Assembly (NCBI GenBank): GCA_046348855.1
Contig: JAXMDK010000015.1
Coordinates: 59,315-123,314, forward strand
DNA: 64,000 bases
Direction of reading: 5' to 3'
Source of the DNA: TMP-24 sp046348855
Lineage (GTDB): Bacteria; Pseudomonadota; Alphaproteobacteria; Rhodobacterales; Rhodobacteraceae
The notes below the pieces were generated by a model. It had not been told where the DNA came from, did no database searches, and saw nothing but the letters and a program-made list of their open reading frames with translations. A program made the translations under genes and the position numbers. Shown piece after piece: positions 35,573 to 44,356 of this stretch (the first letter of the stretch is position 1; each line of letters opens with the position of its first letter).

Positions 35573-36784
35573 ATGCAGATCCTGTTCGTCCACCAGAACT
35601 TCCCCGGCCAGTTCGTCCACCTGGCCCCGGCGCTGGCGCGGCGCGGGCATAGGGTGGTGGCGCTGGCCGACATCACCAACAAACGCCCGCAGACGGTCGA
35701 AACTTACTATTACCGCAAGCCCGAAACCGACCGGCTGAAGGGGATCGGCGCGACCTTTGCCGATGCGGCGGCGCGCGGCGAAATGGCGGCGGGTGCAGCC
35801 TCGCAATTGCGCGACCGCCACGGCTTTTCACCCGATGTGATCGTCGGCCACAACGGCTGGGGCGAGATGCTGTTCCTGCGCGAAGTCTGGCCGCGCGCGC
35901 GCATCATCAACTATGCCGAATTTGTCTATCGCGCCCGCGGGCTCGATGCCGACTTCGACCCCGAATTCCAGTCGGGCGATGCAAAGGCGGCGATGGCCAC
36001 CGCTGCGCGCGCCGCCCACATCCTGCAATCCATGATCGCCGCCGATGCCGCCATCGCCCCCACCCGCTGGCAGGCCGACACCTTTCCCGCCGACCTGAGG
36101 GGAAAGATCAGCGTCGTCCATGATGGCGTGAACTGCGACGAGATGCGCCCCGATCCAGCGGCGCGGTTCGGCATCCCCGGAACCGGGCTGGTCCTGTCGG
36201 CGGGCGACGAGGTCCTGACCTTCGTCAACCGCAACCTGGAACCCTACCGGGGTTACCACATCTTCATGCGTGCGCTGCCCGCCATCCTCGCGGCGCGGCC
36301 CGATGCGCAGGTGGTAATCGTCGGCAGCGCCAAGCAGGGCTATGGCCGCCCGCCGGCCAAGGGCAGCTGGAAGGACATTTTCCTGGACGAGGTGAAGGAC
36401 CGGCTGGACATGTCGCGAGTCCATTTCACCGGGCGGATCGAACGGCCGCAGTTCGTCAGCCTGATGCAGGTCAGTCGGGTTCACGCCTACCTGACCTACC
36501 CGTTCGTCCTGTCCTGGTCGATGATCGAGGCGATGGCCGCCGGCGCACTGGTGATCGGCTCGCGCACCGGCCCCGTCACCGAGGTGCTGCGCGACGGCGA
36601 AAACTGCCGGCTGGTCGATTTCTTCGATGTTGCTGGCTGGTCGGCGGCCATCATCGGCGCGTTGGCCGACCCGCGAGCGGATGACCGGCTGCGCGCCGCG
36701 GCACGGGCAACGGTGCTCGACCGCTACGACCTGGCCCGCTGCCTGCCGCGGCTGATCGGCCTAGTCGAAGGCGGCGGCACCTGA
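35573..36784 (+). CDS. Glycosyltransferase family 4 protein
   Basis: A 403-residue GT-B glycosyltransferase. The N-terminal ILFVHQNFPGQFVHLAPALARRGH and the C-terminal donor-site region (MIEAMAAGALVIGSRTGPVTEVLRDGENC) mark a GT4 enzyme; HDGVNCDEMRPD and FVNRNLEPYRGYHIFMRALP are further family blocks. I know the HQNFPGQF start from glycosyltransferases of rhizobia and Rhodobacterales polysaccharide loci, but no other such gene is present. It begins 9 bp after yejF, so it is cotranscribed with the peptide importer; a functional link is not evident. Convergent with hemN, 2 bp apart. Confidence 0.85.
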   Translation: MQILFVHQNFPGQFVHLAPALARRGHRVVALADITNKRPQTVETYYYRKPETDRLKGIGATFADAAARGEMAAGAASQLRDRHGFSPDVIVGHNGWGEMLFLREVWPRARIINYAEFVYRARGLDADFDPEFQSGDAKAAMATAARAAHILQSMIAADAAIAPTRWQADTFPADLRGKISVVHDGVNCDEMRPDPAARFGIPGTGLVLSAGDEVLTFVNRNLEPYRGYHIFMRALPAILAARPDAQVVIVGSAKQGYGRPPAKGSWKDIFLDEVKDRLDMSRVHFTGRIERPQFVSLMQVSRVHAYLTYPFVLSWSMIEAMAAGALVIGSRTGPVTEVLRDGENCRLVDFFDVAGWSAAIIGALADPRADDRLRAAARATVLDRYDLARCLPRLIGLVEGGGT

Positions 36785-36786
36785 GG

Positions 36787-38142
36787 TCAGACCGCCGGGC
36801 TGTGGCCCGCCGCCGACAGGCTGTAGGCATCGAACGTACGGGCGATCATCCGGGTCAGCGGGCGTCCCTCCGGCACGATCTGGAACCCGTCCGCCGTCAC
36901 CTGGACCATGTCGCCGAAGGGCGCGGCCGATTGTTCAAACAGGGTGGCGAGCCGCGCGGGCGACACGGCGAACCCTTCAAGGATCGCCTTGGTGTCGATG
37001 CGGAAGTCGCACATCAGCGCCTCGATCAGGCGGGCGCGCAGCCGGTCCTCGTCGGTGAACGCATGGCCGCGCACCACCGAGAATCTACCCTCGCGGATCG
37101 CCTTGACGTGGGCCGAGGTGGCCGGGGCGTTCTGCGCATAGCCTTGCGGGAACCGGGAAATCGATGAAGCGCCAATGCCGACCAGGGCCGGGGCCAGATC
37201 GTCGGTATAGCCCTGGAAATTCCGCCGCAACTGGCCGCTGCGCGCCGCGACATCCAGCCCGTCGCCCTTGCGCGCGAAATGGTCGATGCCGATCTCGACA
37301 TAGCCTTCGGCCAGGAATAGCGCGCGCGCCGTCTCGAACAGATGCAGCCGTTCGTCGGGCGTGGGCAGCGTGTCGGACGAAATCATTTCCTGCCGGCGGG
37401 CCATCCACGGCACATGTGCATAGCCGTAAAGCGCCACCCGGTCGGGCGACAGCGACAGAAGTTGTTCGACCGAGGCCGAAATCCGCTCCGGCGTCTGGTG
37501 CGGCAGCCCGTACAGGATGTCGGCGTTCAGCGATTTGACGCCGCGCGCCCGGATCATGTCGACCGCCCGGCGCGTGATTTCATAGCTTTGTTCGCGCCCG
37601 ATCGCCGCCTGGATCACCGGATCGAAGTCCTGCACCCCGATCGAGGCCCGGTTCATCCCCGCCGCCGCCAGCGCGTCAAGCCGCGCGTCGTCGATTTCGT
37701 TCGGATCGATCTCGACCGAGAATTCGGCGTCCGGCGCCAGCGGGGCCACGTCGAAGATCGCGGTGGTCAGCGCCTTGACCAGCTCGCCGTCCAGAAGCGT
37801 CGGCGTGCCGCCGCCCCAATGCAGGTGCGACAAGGTGACGCCGGGGCGAAGCCGTGACCCGACCAGGGCGATTTCGGCCTTCAGCACCTCGGCATAGGCC
37901 CGCACCGGGTCGTCGCTGCGCGTTCCCTGTGTCCGGCAGGCGCAGAACCAACACAGGCGGCGACAGAAAGGCACGTGCATGTACAGCGAGATAGCGGAGT
38001 TTTCCGGGATGGCGCGCAGCCATTCGTCCATCTGCCCCGCATTGGTGGCGGCGCTGAAGTGCGGCGCCGTCGGATAGCTCGTATAGCGCGGGACGCGGGC
38101 GTCAAAGAGCCCTACCCGCCTGAGTTGCGATTCCATGTTCAT
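36787..38142 (-). CDS. hemN: Oxygen-independent coproporphyrinogen III oxidase
   Basis: A 451-residue radical-SAM enzyme that decarboxylates coproporphyrinogen III under low oxygen. N-terminal VPRYTSYPTAPHFS and the cluster motif CRRLCWFCAC inside YMHVPFCRRLCWFCACRT mark authentic HemN rather than HemW. HWGGGTPTLL, DPNEIDDARLDALAAAGMNRASIGVQDFDPVIQ and a C-terminal HemN_C domain follow. Start is ATG 38142 or 38136. An FNR-type box at 38177-38190 lies just upstream, matching anaerobic induction and a complement to the oxygen-dependent hemF at 48.7 kb. Confidence 0.95.
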   Translation of the reverse strand: MNMESQLRRVGLFDARVPRYTSYPTAPHFSAATNAGQMDEWLRAIPENSAISLYMHVPFCRRLCWFCACRTQGTRSDDPVRAYAEVLKAEIALVGSRLRPGVTLSHLHWGGGTPTLLDGELVKALTTAIFDVAPLAPDAEFSVEIDPNEIDDARLDALAAAGMNRASIGVQDFDPVIQAAIGREQSYEITRRAVDMIRARGVKSLNADILYGLPHQTPERISASVEQLLSLSPDRVALYGYAHVPWMARRQEMISSDTLPTPDERLHLFETARALFLAEGYVEIGIDHFARKGDGLDVAARSGQLRRNFQGYTDDLAPALVGIGASSISRFPQGYAQNAPATSAHVKAIREGRFSVVRGHAFTDEDRLRARLIEALMCDFRIDTKAILEGFAVSPARLATLFEQSAAPFGDMVQVTADGFQIVPEGRPLTRMIARTFDAYSLSAAGHSPAV

Positions 38143-38176
38143 CCGTTTAAAGTCTGTGAACCGATTGGAAAGCGCA

Positions 38177-38190
38177 TTGACCCAGATCAA
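38177..38190. promoter_or_regulatory. FNR-type box between hemN and fnrL
   Basis: TTGACCCAGATCAA, a close match to TTGAT-N4-ATCAA (one mismatch). Its centre is about 41 bp upstream of the hemN ATG at 38142. It also overlaps the probable fnrL start, which suits autoregulation. Confidence 0.8.
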
Positions 38191-38944
38191 CCCACTCCCT
38201 GTTCCCACAGGCCTGTCGACCGGCCCCCGCGATTGCGGGGCCTGCCAGATTCGCCATCGGGCCGTCTGTGCCCGCTGCGAGCCGCGCGAACTCGATTTGC
38301 TTGACGAGATGAAGTTCTACCGCAGCTTCGAGGCCGGGCAGACCGTCGTCTGGGCCGGCGACCGGATGGATTTCGTTGCCTCGGTCGTCACCGGCGTCGC
38401 CACCCTGACCCAGACGCTGGAGGATGGGCGCACCCAGATGGTCGGCCTGCTTCTGCCGTCGGACTTCGTCGGCCGCCCCGGCCGCGACCAGGCGCCCTAC
38501 AACGTCATCGCCACCACCGACCTGATGATGTGCTGCTTCCGCAAGAAGTCGTTCGAGCAGCTGATGCACTCGACCCCGCACATCAGCCAGCGCCTGCTGG
38601 AAATGACCCTGGACGAACTGGATGCGGCGCGCGAATGGATGCTGCTTCTGGGGCGCAAGACCGCGCGCGAAAAGATCGCGAGCCTGCTGGCGATCGTCGC
38701 GCGGCGGGACGCTTCGCTGAACCTTCGCCAGGCGCACGGGCGCGTGGCCTTCGATCTGCCCCTGACCCGCGAGGCGATGGCCGACTACCTGGGCCTGACG
38801 CTGGAAACCGTGAGCCGCCAGATTTCGGCGTTGAAGCGCGAAGATGTCATTGAACTTGCCGGCAAGCGCCAGATCGTCGTGCCCGACTTCGACCGCCTGA
38901 CCGAGGAAGCCGGCGACGATGCCGATGGCGGGTTTCTGGCCTGA
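38177..38944 (+). CDS. fnrL: Crp/Fnr-family oxygen-responsive regulator FnrL
   Basis: About 255 residues. The N-terminus carries the Fe-S cysteines in CGACQIRHRAVCARC, and a further Cys is available in the effector domain (MMCCFRKKS). The cyclic-nucleotide-like beta barrel is followed by a long dimer helix and a Crp-type winged helix LPLTREAMADYLGLTLETVSRQISALKRE with the E-x2-SR recognition pattern that reads TTGAT. The start is uncertain: TTG 38177 (after GGAAAG) gives LTQINPLPVPTG, similar to FnrL proteins I know; ATG 38135 would add 14 residues but lies inside hemN. Activates cco and hem genes under low oxygen. Confidence 0.9.
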   Translation: MTQINPLPVPTGLSTGPRDCGACQIRHRAVCARCEPRELDLLDEMKFYRSFEAGQTVVWAGDRMDFVASVVTGVATLTQTLEDGRTQMVGLLLPSDFVGRPGRDQAPYNVIATTDLMMCCFRKKSFEQLMHSTPHISQRLLEMTLDELDAAREWMLLLGRKTAREKIASLLAIVARRDASLNLRQAHGRVAFDLPLTREAMADYLGLTLETVSRQISALKREDVIELAGKRQIVVPDFDRLTEEAGDDADGGFLA

Positions 38945-39044
38945 ACCGGAAAGTGACAGCCGGCGGTTAATTGCGCCGCCCTGTCGGTTGCGAATTGCGC
39001 ATCGCCGCAAAATCCCCGACCTTCGGCGCAAAGCAGAGGTGCAG

Positions 39045-39704
39045 ATGCCCGACCGTCGTTCCTTCCTGTGTTCCGCCGTGGCCCTGGCCGCGCTGTCTGC
39101 CCGGCCGGCGTGGGCGCTGGACAGCGGGGCTGCGGCTGCCTCGGCCGCCGCGCCGACCGCCGCCGATCTGGCCGCCCCGCTCGATCCCGCGACCCTTGGC
39201 AGCGCCGAGGCGCCGTTGCCCGGCCTGACAATCGCCCCCGAGCTTTATCCGGTCGAGGTCACGGTGCGCCGCGACCTGGTGCCGGGGACGATCATCGTCC
39301 TTTCGCAGCAGCACTATCTTTACCTTATCACCCGCAAGGGCATCGCGATCCGCTACGGGGTCGCGGTCGGCAAGAAGGAACTGGTCTTTCGGGGCGAGGC
39401 GGTGGTGGGCCGCAAGGCGGAATGGCCGCGGTGGAAGCCCACGCCCGAAATGGTCGAACGTCATCCCGAAGCCTATGCCAGATATGCCGACGACGGCATG
39501 GACGGCGGGCCGAAGAACCCGCTGGGCGCCCGGGCGATCTATCTGTTCCAGAACGGCCATGACACGGCGGTGCGCATCCACGGCACGATCGAGCCGAACT
39601 CGATCGGGAAATCCGTGTCGAACGGTTGCATCCGCATGGTGAACGCGCACGTTGTCGACCTGTATCGGCGGGTTGGCATCGGCACCGGCGTCAGCGTGTT
39701 CTGA
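39045..39704 (+). CDS. L,D-transpeptidase (YkuD/ErfK family)
   Basis: A 219-residue secreted enzyme. The signal peptide ends near ARPAWA-LDSG (residue about 25), with a twin-arginine-like DRRSFLCSAVALAAL start, so Tat export is possible. The catalytic motif HG-x-SNGCIRM is present: HGTIEPNSIGKSVSNGCIRM (His about 188, Cys about 205). Such enzymes form 3-3 crosslinks or attach proteins to peptidoglycan. It follows fnrL after 100 bp on the same strand. Confidence 0.9.
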   Translation: MPDRRSFLCSAVALAALSARPAWALDSGAAAASAAAPTAADLAAPLDPATLGSAEAPLPGLTIAPELYPVEVTVRRDLVPGTIIVLSQQHYLYLITRKGIAIRYGVAVGKKELVFRGEAVVGRKAEWPRWKPTPEMVERHPEAYARYADDGMDGGPKNPLGARAIYLFQNGHDTAVRIHGTIEPNSIGKSVSNGCIRMVNAHVVDLYRRVGIGTGVSVF

Positions 39705-39784
39705 ACCCCGCGTTCGGCACCGGCGGCGATGACCTGCACACCCGGCCAGCCACCCATGTTCCAATCCGGTCCTGATCGACGCAC

Positions 39785-40846
39785 ATGCCCCTGACCCAGA
39801 CGCCCCTCCACTCGCTGAACGCCCTTGCCGAGTTGGGCTTCGATACCGTCATCGACGTGCGCTCGCCGGCCGAATATGCCGAGGATCACCTGCCCGGCGC
39901 CATCAACCTGCCGGTTCTGGACGATGAGGAGCGCGCCCGCGTCGGCACCATCTACAAGCAGCAATCGCCGTTTCTGGCCCGCAAGGTCGGGGCGGCGCTG
40001 GTCGCCCGCAACGCCGCCCGCCATCTAGAAGGGCCGCTGTCCGACCTGTCGGGCGGCTGGCGGCCGCTGGTCTATTGCTGGCGCGGCGGGCAAAGGTCGG
40101 GCTCGTTCGCAACCATCCTGTCGCAGGTCGGCTGGCGGGTCGGCGTGCTGGAGGGCGGTTACAAGACCTGGCGGGGACTGGTGGTCGAGGCGCTGAACGA
40201 CCAGCCGCCGCCGGCGCGGCTGTGGGTGCTGGACGGCAACACCGGCTCGGCCAAGACCGAACTGCTGGCGCGGCTTGCGGGGCAGGGCCATCAGGTCGTC
40301 GACCTGGAGGGGCTGGCCAACCATCGCGGCTCGCTCTTCGGCCACATGCCCGGCGGGCAGCCGAGCCAGAAGGCGTTCGAGGGCCGGTTGGCGCTTGAAC
40401 TGGCCAGGCTCGATCCGTCGCGACCGGTCATCGTCGAGGCCGAAAGTTCGCGGGTGGGGGCGCTGATGCTGCCCAAGCAGCTGTGGGCCGCCATGTGCGC
40501 CGCGCCGCGCATGCGCATCGTTGCCCCCCTTGCCGCCCGCGCCCGCTATCTGGCCCGCGCCTATGCCGACCTGACGGTCGACGGCGACAGGCTGGCAGGG
40601 ATCATCGAAAGCATGCGCCCCCTTCATGCTGCCGAACGGATCGAGGACTGGCTTGCCGCCGCCGCGCGCGGCGATTTCGAGGGGCTGGCCGCCGGGCTTA
40701 TGGAACACCACTACGACCGCCGCTATGAAAAGCACCGGGCGCGCTTCGGCTCGGACGCCGACCGGGTGGTCGAGGCCGACACGCTCGAACCCGCCGCGCT
40801 GGACGACCTGGCGCGCCGGATTGCCGCGACGATCGACGGGGCCTGA
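39785..40846 (+). CDS. mnmH: tRNA 2-selenouridine synthase
   Basis: A 353-residue protein (SelU/YbbB). An N-terminal rhodanese domain has TVIDVRSPAEYAEDHLPGAINLPVLDDEER and the catalytic cysteine loop YCWRGGQRSGS (Cys about residue 98). The C-terminal half is a P-loop-containing domain (LDGNTGSAKTELLARLAGQGHQVVDLEGLANHRGSLFG). The enzyme exchanges sulfur for selenium at the wobble uridine of some tRNAs via a geranylated intermediate. Its selenophosphate source, SelD, is not in the window. The stop nearly abuts the convergent yceI gene (3 bp). Confidence 0.93.
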   Translation: MPLTQTPLHSLNALAELGFDTVIDVRSPAEYAEDHLPGAINLPVLDDEERARVGTIYKQQSPFLARKVGAALVARNAARHLEGPLSDLSGGWRPLVYCWRGGQRSGSFATILSQVGWRVGVLEGGYKTWRGLVVEALNDQPPPARLWVLDGNTGSAKTELLARLAGQGHQVVDLEGLANHRGSLFGHMPGGQPSQKAFEGRLALELARLDPSRPVIVEAESSRVGALMLPKQLWAAMCAAPRMRIVAPLAARARYLARAYADLTVDGDRLAGIIESMRPLHAAERIEDWLAAAARGDFEGLAAGLMEHHYDRRYEKHRARFGSDADRVVEADTLEPAALDDLARRIAATIDGA

Positions 40847-40849
40847 CCC

Positions 40850-41533
40850 TCAGGGGCCGACCTGCACGCCGGGCGCGTCGGGGTTGATCATCTCGACCTC
40901 GATCCGGAAGGACACCAGATCGCCCACGCCCATCATCGTGCCGGGGGCGGGAATGCCGAAGGTCATGCCGAAGTCCGACCGGAACAGCGCCCCTTCGGCG
41001 GAAAAGCCGATGCGCGCGCCGCCGGGGTCGAGCGGATTGCCCGCATAGCCGCCGTTGTAGCGCACATGCATCGTTACCGGCCGGGTGAAGCCATGCAGGG
41101 TCAGATCGCCGGTAACCGCCGCCTCGGATGGTGACGTTACCCTGACCTGCGTGCTCTTGAAGGTCATGTCGGGGTATTTCGCGGCATCCAGCAACTCCGG
41201 CCCGGCCAGCACCGCGTTGAAGTCGAGTGTCGGATCCTTGTAGAGCGTCTCGATCGACTTGGGGTCGATCTGCGCCTCAAGCTGCATCTTTTCCGGCGCG
41301 GCGGGGTCGAAGGCCAGGGTGGCGGTAAAGGTCCTGAACAGGCCGATATATTCCGAAAAGCCCAGATGGTTGACGCTGAACAGCAGCCGGCCGTGCGGCG
41401 GGTCGATGTGATAGGTTCCGGCCGGCGGACCCGAGGGCATGGTCGCCGGATCTTGCGCGACCGCCGCCGTACCGGCCAGGCAGGACAGGACCAGCGCCAT
41501 CCGCGCCAGACGGGCAGGGCATCGCAGGGGCAT
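40850..41533 (-). CDS. YceI-family periplasmic protein
   Basis: A 227-residue lipocalin-like protein. A signal peptide of about 33 residues (LARMALVLSCLAGTAAVAQ) precedes the YceI domain: GTYHIDPPHGRLLFSVNHLGFSEYIGLF, SIETLYKDPTLDFNAVLAGPELLDAAKYPDMTFKST and GDLTLHGFTRPVTMHVRYNGG. YceI proteins bind isoprenoid or amphiphilic ligands in the periplasm and are often induced by stress. Start ATG 41533 follows AAGGAG. Two interlocking inverted repeats upstream (41553-41575) suggest tight transcriptional control. Confidence 0.9.
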   Translation of the reverse strand: MPLRCPARLARMALVLSCLAGTAAVAQDPATMPSGPPAGTYHIDPPHGRLLFSVNHLGFSEYIGLFRTFTATLAFDPAAPEKMQLEAQIDPKSIETLYKDPTLDFNAVLAGPELLDAAKYPDMTFKSTQVRVTSPSEAAVTGDLTLHGFTRPVTMHVRYNGGYAGNPLDPGGARIGFSAEGALFRSDFGMTFGIPAPGTMMGVGDLVSFRIEVEMINPDAPGVQVGP

Positions 41534-41552
41534 GGGGTCACTCCTTGCCACT

Positions 41553-41575
41553 TACAGTTAGCTGTATGACTAACT
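41553..41575. promoter_or_regulatory. Overlapping inverted repeats upstream of the YceI gene
   Basis: TACAG-TTAG-CTGTA (41553-41566) and AGTTAG-N8-CTAACT (41556-41575) share bases, so the same 23 bp can form two symmetric protein sites. They lie about 20 bp upstream of the yceI start, in a promoter-like AT-rich patch. Confidence 0.55.
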
Positions 41576-41726
41576 ATTTCCCCTCGCCGCCAGCCTGTCA
41601 ACCGCCCCGGCCTCACCTTGCCGTCAATCCGCGGCACCCCGCCGATCCGCTAGGGGCCGATCCGGGGGTGGCGCAGCGGGCCGGTATCTGCCAAACCGGG
41701 TCTGTGCGCTATCTGGGGGAAAGAAC

Positions 41727-43136
41727 GTGGATCTAGTCGGACGGCTGAGGGACATCGTCGGTGCGGCGAACGTGCTGGGCGGGTCGGACATGGCCTCCTA
41801 TTCGAGCGACTGGATGGGCGAACGCCATTGGCAGCCGCTGGCGGTGGTGCGGCCCGCCAACCGCGACGAGGTGGCGGCGGTCATGCGGCTGGCCCATGCC
41901 GAACGGGTGCCGGTGGTGCCGATTGCCGGGCGCACCGGGCTTACCGGAGCTACCCATGCCGAAGGCGCGCTAATGCTGTCGGTCGAACGGATGAACGCCA
42001 TCCGCGCGATCAAGCCGACCGCCCGGCTGGCGGTGGTCGAATCCGGGGTGATCCTGTCGCGCCTGCACGATGCCGCCGAGGCCGAGGGCCTGTATTTCCC
42101 GCTGTGGTTCGGCGCGCGCGGTTCGGCGATGATCGGGGGTGTCCTGTCCACCAACGCCGGAGGATCGAACGTGCTGCGCTATGGTTCGACCCGCGCCCTC
42201 TGCCTGGGGCTCGAGGTGGTTCTCGCGGACGGCCGGGTGATGAACCTGATGAGTGAGCTGCACAAGGACAACAGCGGCTACGACCTGAAACAGCTGTTCA
42301 TCGGCGCCGAAGGCACCCTTGGCATCATAACGGCGGCGGTGATGAAACTGGTGCCCGCGCCGCGCGCCCATGCGACTGCGGTTCTCGCTGTGCCGTCGGT
42401 CGACAGCGCCCTTGCCATCCTCAACCGTCTGCAGGAAGCGACCGGCGGCCTGGTCGAGGCGTTTGAATTCATGCCGCGCACCTTTCAGGAACGGCTACGC
42501 GCCATTCGCCCCGATCTGGGCCTGCCGTTCGGCAAGATATACGAGACGACCATCCTGGTCGAACTGGGCGCGACCGCCCCGCGCGACTGCACGCCGGGCG
42601 CCGACGGATCGGTGCCGCTGAGCGCGCTGCTGGAGGAGGTGCTGGCTGAAATGCTTGAGAACGGCCAGGTCCTGGATGCCGAACTGGCGCAATCCGAGGC
42701 GCAGCGGCAGGCCATGTGGGCGCGACGCGAGGCGGCGGCCGAGATCATGATGGGTGCAGGCCCCACGATCGATACCGACATTTCGCTGCCGCTCGACCGG
42801 GTCGGTGCCTTCATGACCGAGGCACTGGCCGAACTTGCCACGCTCGACCCCGGCGCCGGTACGGTGACGGTCGCCCATCTGGGCGACGGCAACCTGCATT
42901 ATTCGGTGCTGGTCACGTCCGCCAACGCCGGCCTGAAGGAGCGGATCGTCGAAGGGGTCGAGGGCATCGTCAAACGCATGGGCGGCAGTTTTTCGGCGGA
43001 ACACGGGATCGGCCTGTCGAAGAAGGGCTCGATGAAGCGGCGCAAGGATCCGGTGGCGCTCGAGGTCATGCGCGCGGTGAAGGCGGCGCTTGACCCCGCT
43101 GGCATCCTTAATCCCGGCAAGGTCATCCCGGACTAG
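41727..43136 (+). CDS. FAD-linked oxidase, D-2-hydroxyacid dehydrogenase (GlcD/D2HGDH type)
   Basis: A 469-residue PCMH-type flavoprotein. The FAD-binding N-domain has VVPIAGRTGLTGATHAEG and GGVLSTNAGGSNVLRYGSTRALCLGLEVVLADG; the C-domain carries HLGDGNLHYSVL and the signature SAEHGIGLSKKGSMKRRKDP. It probably oxidises a D-2-hydroxy acid such as D-2-hydroxyglutarate, D-lactate or glycolate. No GlcE or GlcF partner is adjacent, which favours a stand-alone D2HGDH. Start is GTG 41727 after a GGGGAAAG site. The MFS gene begins 5 bp later. Confidence 0.87.
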   Translation: MDLVGRLRDIVGAANVLGGSDMASYSSDWMGERHWQPLAVVRPANRDEVAAVMRLAHAERVPVVPIAGRTGLTGATHAEGALMLSVERMNAIRAIKPTARLAVVESGVILSRLHDAAEAEGLYFPLWFGARGSAMIGGVLSTNAGGSNVLRYGSTRALCLGLEVVLADGRVMNLMSELHKDNSGYDLKQLFIGAEGTLGIITAAVMKLVPAPRAHATAVLAVPSVDSALAILNRLQEATGGLVEAFEFMPRTFQERLRAIRPDLGLPFGKIYETTILVELGATAPRDCTPGADGSVPLSALLEEVLAEMLENGQVLDAELAQSEAQRQAMWARREAAAEIMMGAGPTIDTDISLPLDRVGAFMTEALAELATLDPGAGTVTVAHLGDGNLHYSVLVTSANAGLKERIVEGVEGIVKRMGGSFSAEHGIGLSKKGSMKRRKDPVALEVMRAVKAALDPAGILNPGKVIPD

Positions 43137-43141
43137 GTACC

Positions 43142-44356
43142 GTGCTGCGCCCGCTGACCGAAATAGTCCGCGACCCGGCGCTGCGCCTGTCGACGCTGCT
43201 CCTGGTCCTGAACGGCGCCATCGGTGCCTCGCTCGCGCCCTATCAGTCGCTGCTGGCAATCCGCCTGTTCGGCCTGACCGACCGGACCTATGCGCTGGTG
43301 CTGGTGGCGGGCGCGGCGGTGTTCGTGGTCGCGTCGCTGGTCTTGGGCATCCTGTCGGACTTGCATTTCGCCCGCCGGTCGGTGGCGCTGGCCACCGCAA
43401 CCGCGCCGATTGGCGGGTTCGGCCTGATGACCGCGCTTCCCGGCCCCCACGCCTTCGTGCTGGTCCATGCCGTGCTGCTGCCCATCGGCGCGACGCTCTT
43501 TGCGCAGTGCTTCGCCCTGGCCCGCGTCGCCGCGAACCGGTTGCGGGCCGAGGGGCAGGCGGCGCAGATGGCGGCGGTGCGGGCGGCCTTTGCGCTGCCC
43601 TGGGTCGTCGTTCTGCCGTTGTGGTCGCTGGCCTATCGCGCCGGGGTCGGGCTGCAATGGATCTATCCGGTTCTTCTGAGCCTTGCCGGTCTGACCGCGG
43701 CGGTGATCGCCTTCGGCTGGCCAAAGACCGACGAGGCCGACCGTGGCGCGGCGGGTGCCGGCAGCCTGCTGTCGGGCCTGGCCGAAGTGCTGCGGCCGGA
43801 AATCCTGCTTCGGGTCCTGCTGCTGGGCGCGACCATCTCGGCGGTCGCGCTTTACATGGTGCTGCTGGGGCTGGTGATGTCGGCCACCGGCCGTCCGGCG
43901 GGGGACGTGGCAATCTATGCGGGGGTCATGGCCGGGATCGAAGTGCCGCTGATGCTGGCGCTGCCGGCCTTGCAGCAGCGGGTGGGCGCGGCGGCACTGG
44001 TCGCGGTGGGCGCGGGGCTTTATGCGCTGCATCTGGTCGGCCTGCCGTTCCTGGCGGGAACGCCGTTCGTCTGGGCCCTGACCCTGCCCGGAGCGGCGGG
44101 CGGTGCGGCGATCCTGGCGGTGCCGATCGCCTATCTGCAGGATCTGATGAAGGGCAGCCCCGGCGCGGGGTCGTCGCTGATGGCCCTGCAGCGGGTGACG
44201 GGCGATGCGCTCTGCGCGCTGGCCTTCGCCACCGGCACCGCTGTGACGGGATACCGGCTGGCGGCACTGATCGGCGCGTTCCTGTCGGTGGGCGCCGGAC
44301 TTCTACTGTGGCGGATCGACCGGCCCCGGTTCAGCGCCAGTCGAAGAAACCCTTAG
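43142..44356 (+). CDS. MFS transporter (sugar-efflux SET-like)
   Basis: A 404-residue protein with about twelve hydrophobic segments. The N-terminal half shows ILSDLHFARRSVALAT, an MFS A-loop counterpart, and AARVAANRLRAEG-like loops (FALARVAANRLRAEG); the second half repeats the pattern. The arrangement resembles SetA-type sugar efflux transporters. Start GTG 43142 lies just after the oxidase stop, so the two are cotranscribed and it may export a related hydroxyacid or sugar; this is inference. Its last 26 bp overlap the end of hemC on the other strand. Confidence 0.8.
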   Translation: MLRPLTEIVRDPALRLSTLLLVLNGAIGASLAPYQSLLAIRLFGLTDRTYALVLVAGAAVFVVASLVLGILSDLHFARRSVALATATAPIGGFGLMTALPGPHAFVLVHAVLLPIGATLFAQCFALARVAANRLRAEGQAAQMAAVRAAFALPWVVVLPLWSLAYRAGVGLQWIYPVLLSLAGLTAAVIAFGWPKTDEADRGAAGAGSLLSGLAEVLRPEILLRVLLLGATISAVALYMVLLGLVMSATGRPAGDVAIYAGVMAGIEVPLMLALPALQQRVGAAALVAVGAGLYALHLVGLPFLAGTPFVWALTLPGAAGGAAILAVPIAYLQDLMKGSPGAGSSLMALQRVTGDALCALAFATGTAVTGYRLAALIGAFLSVGAGLLLWRIDRPRFSASRRNP

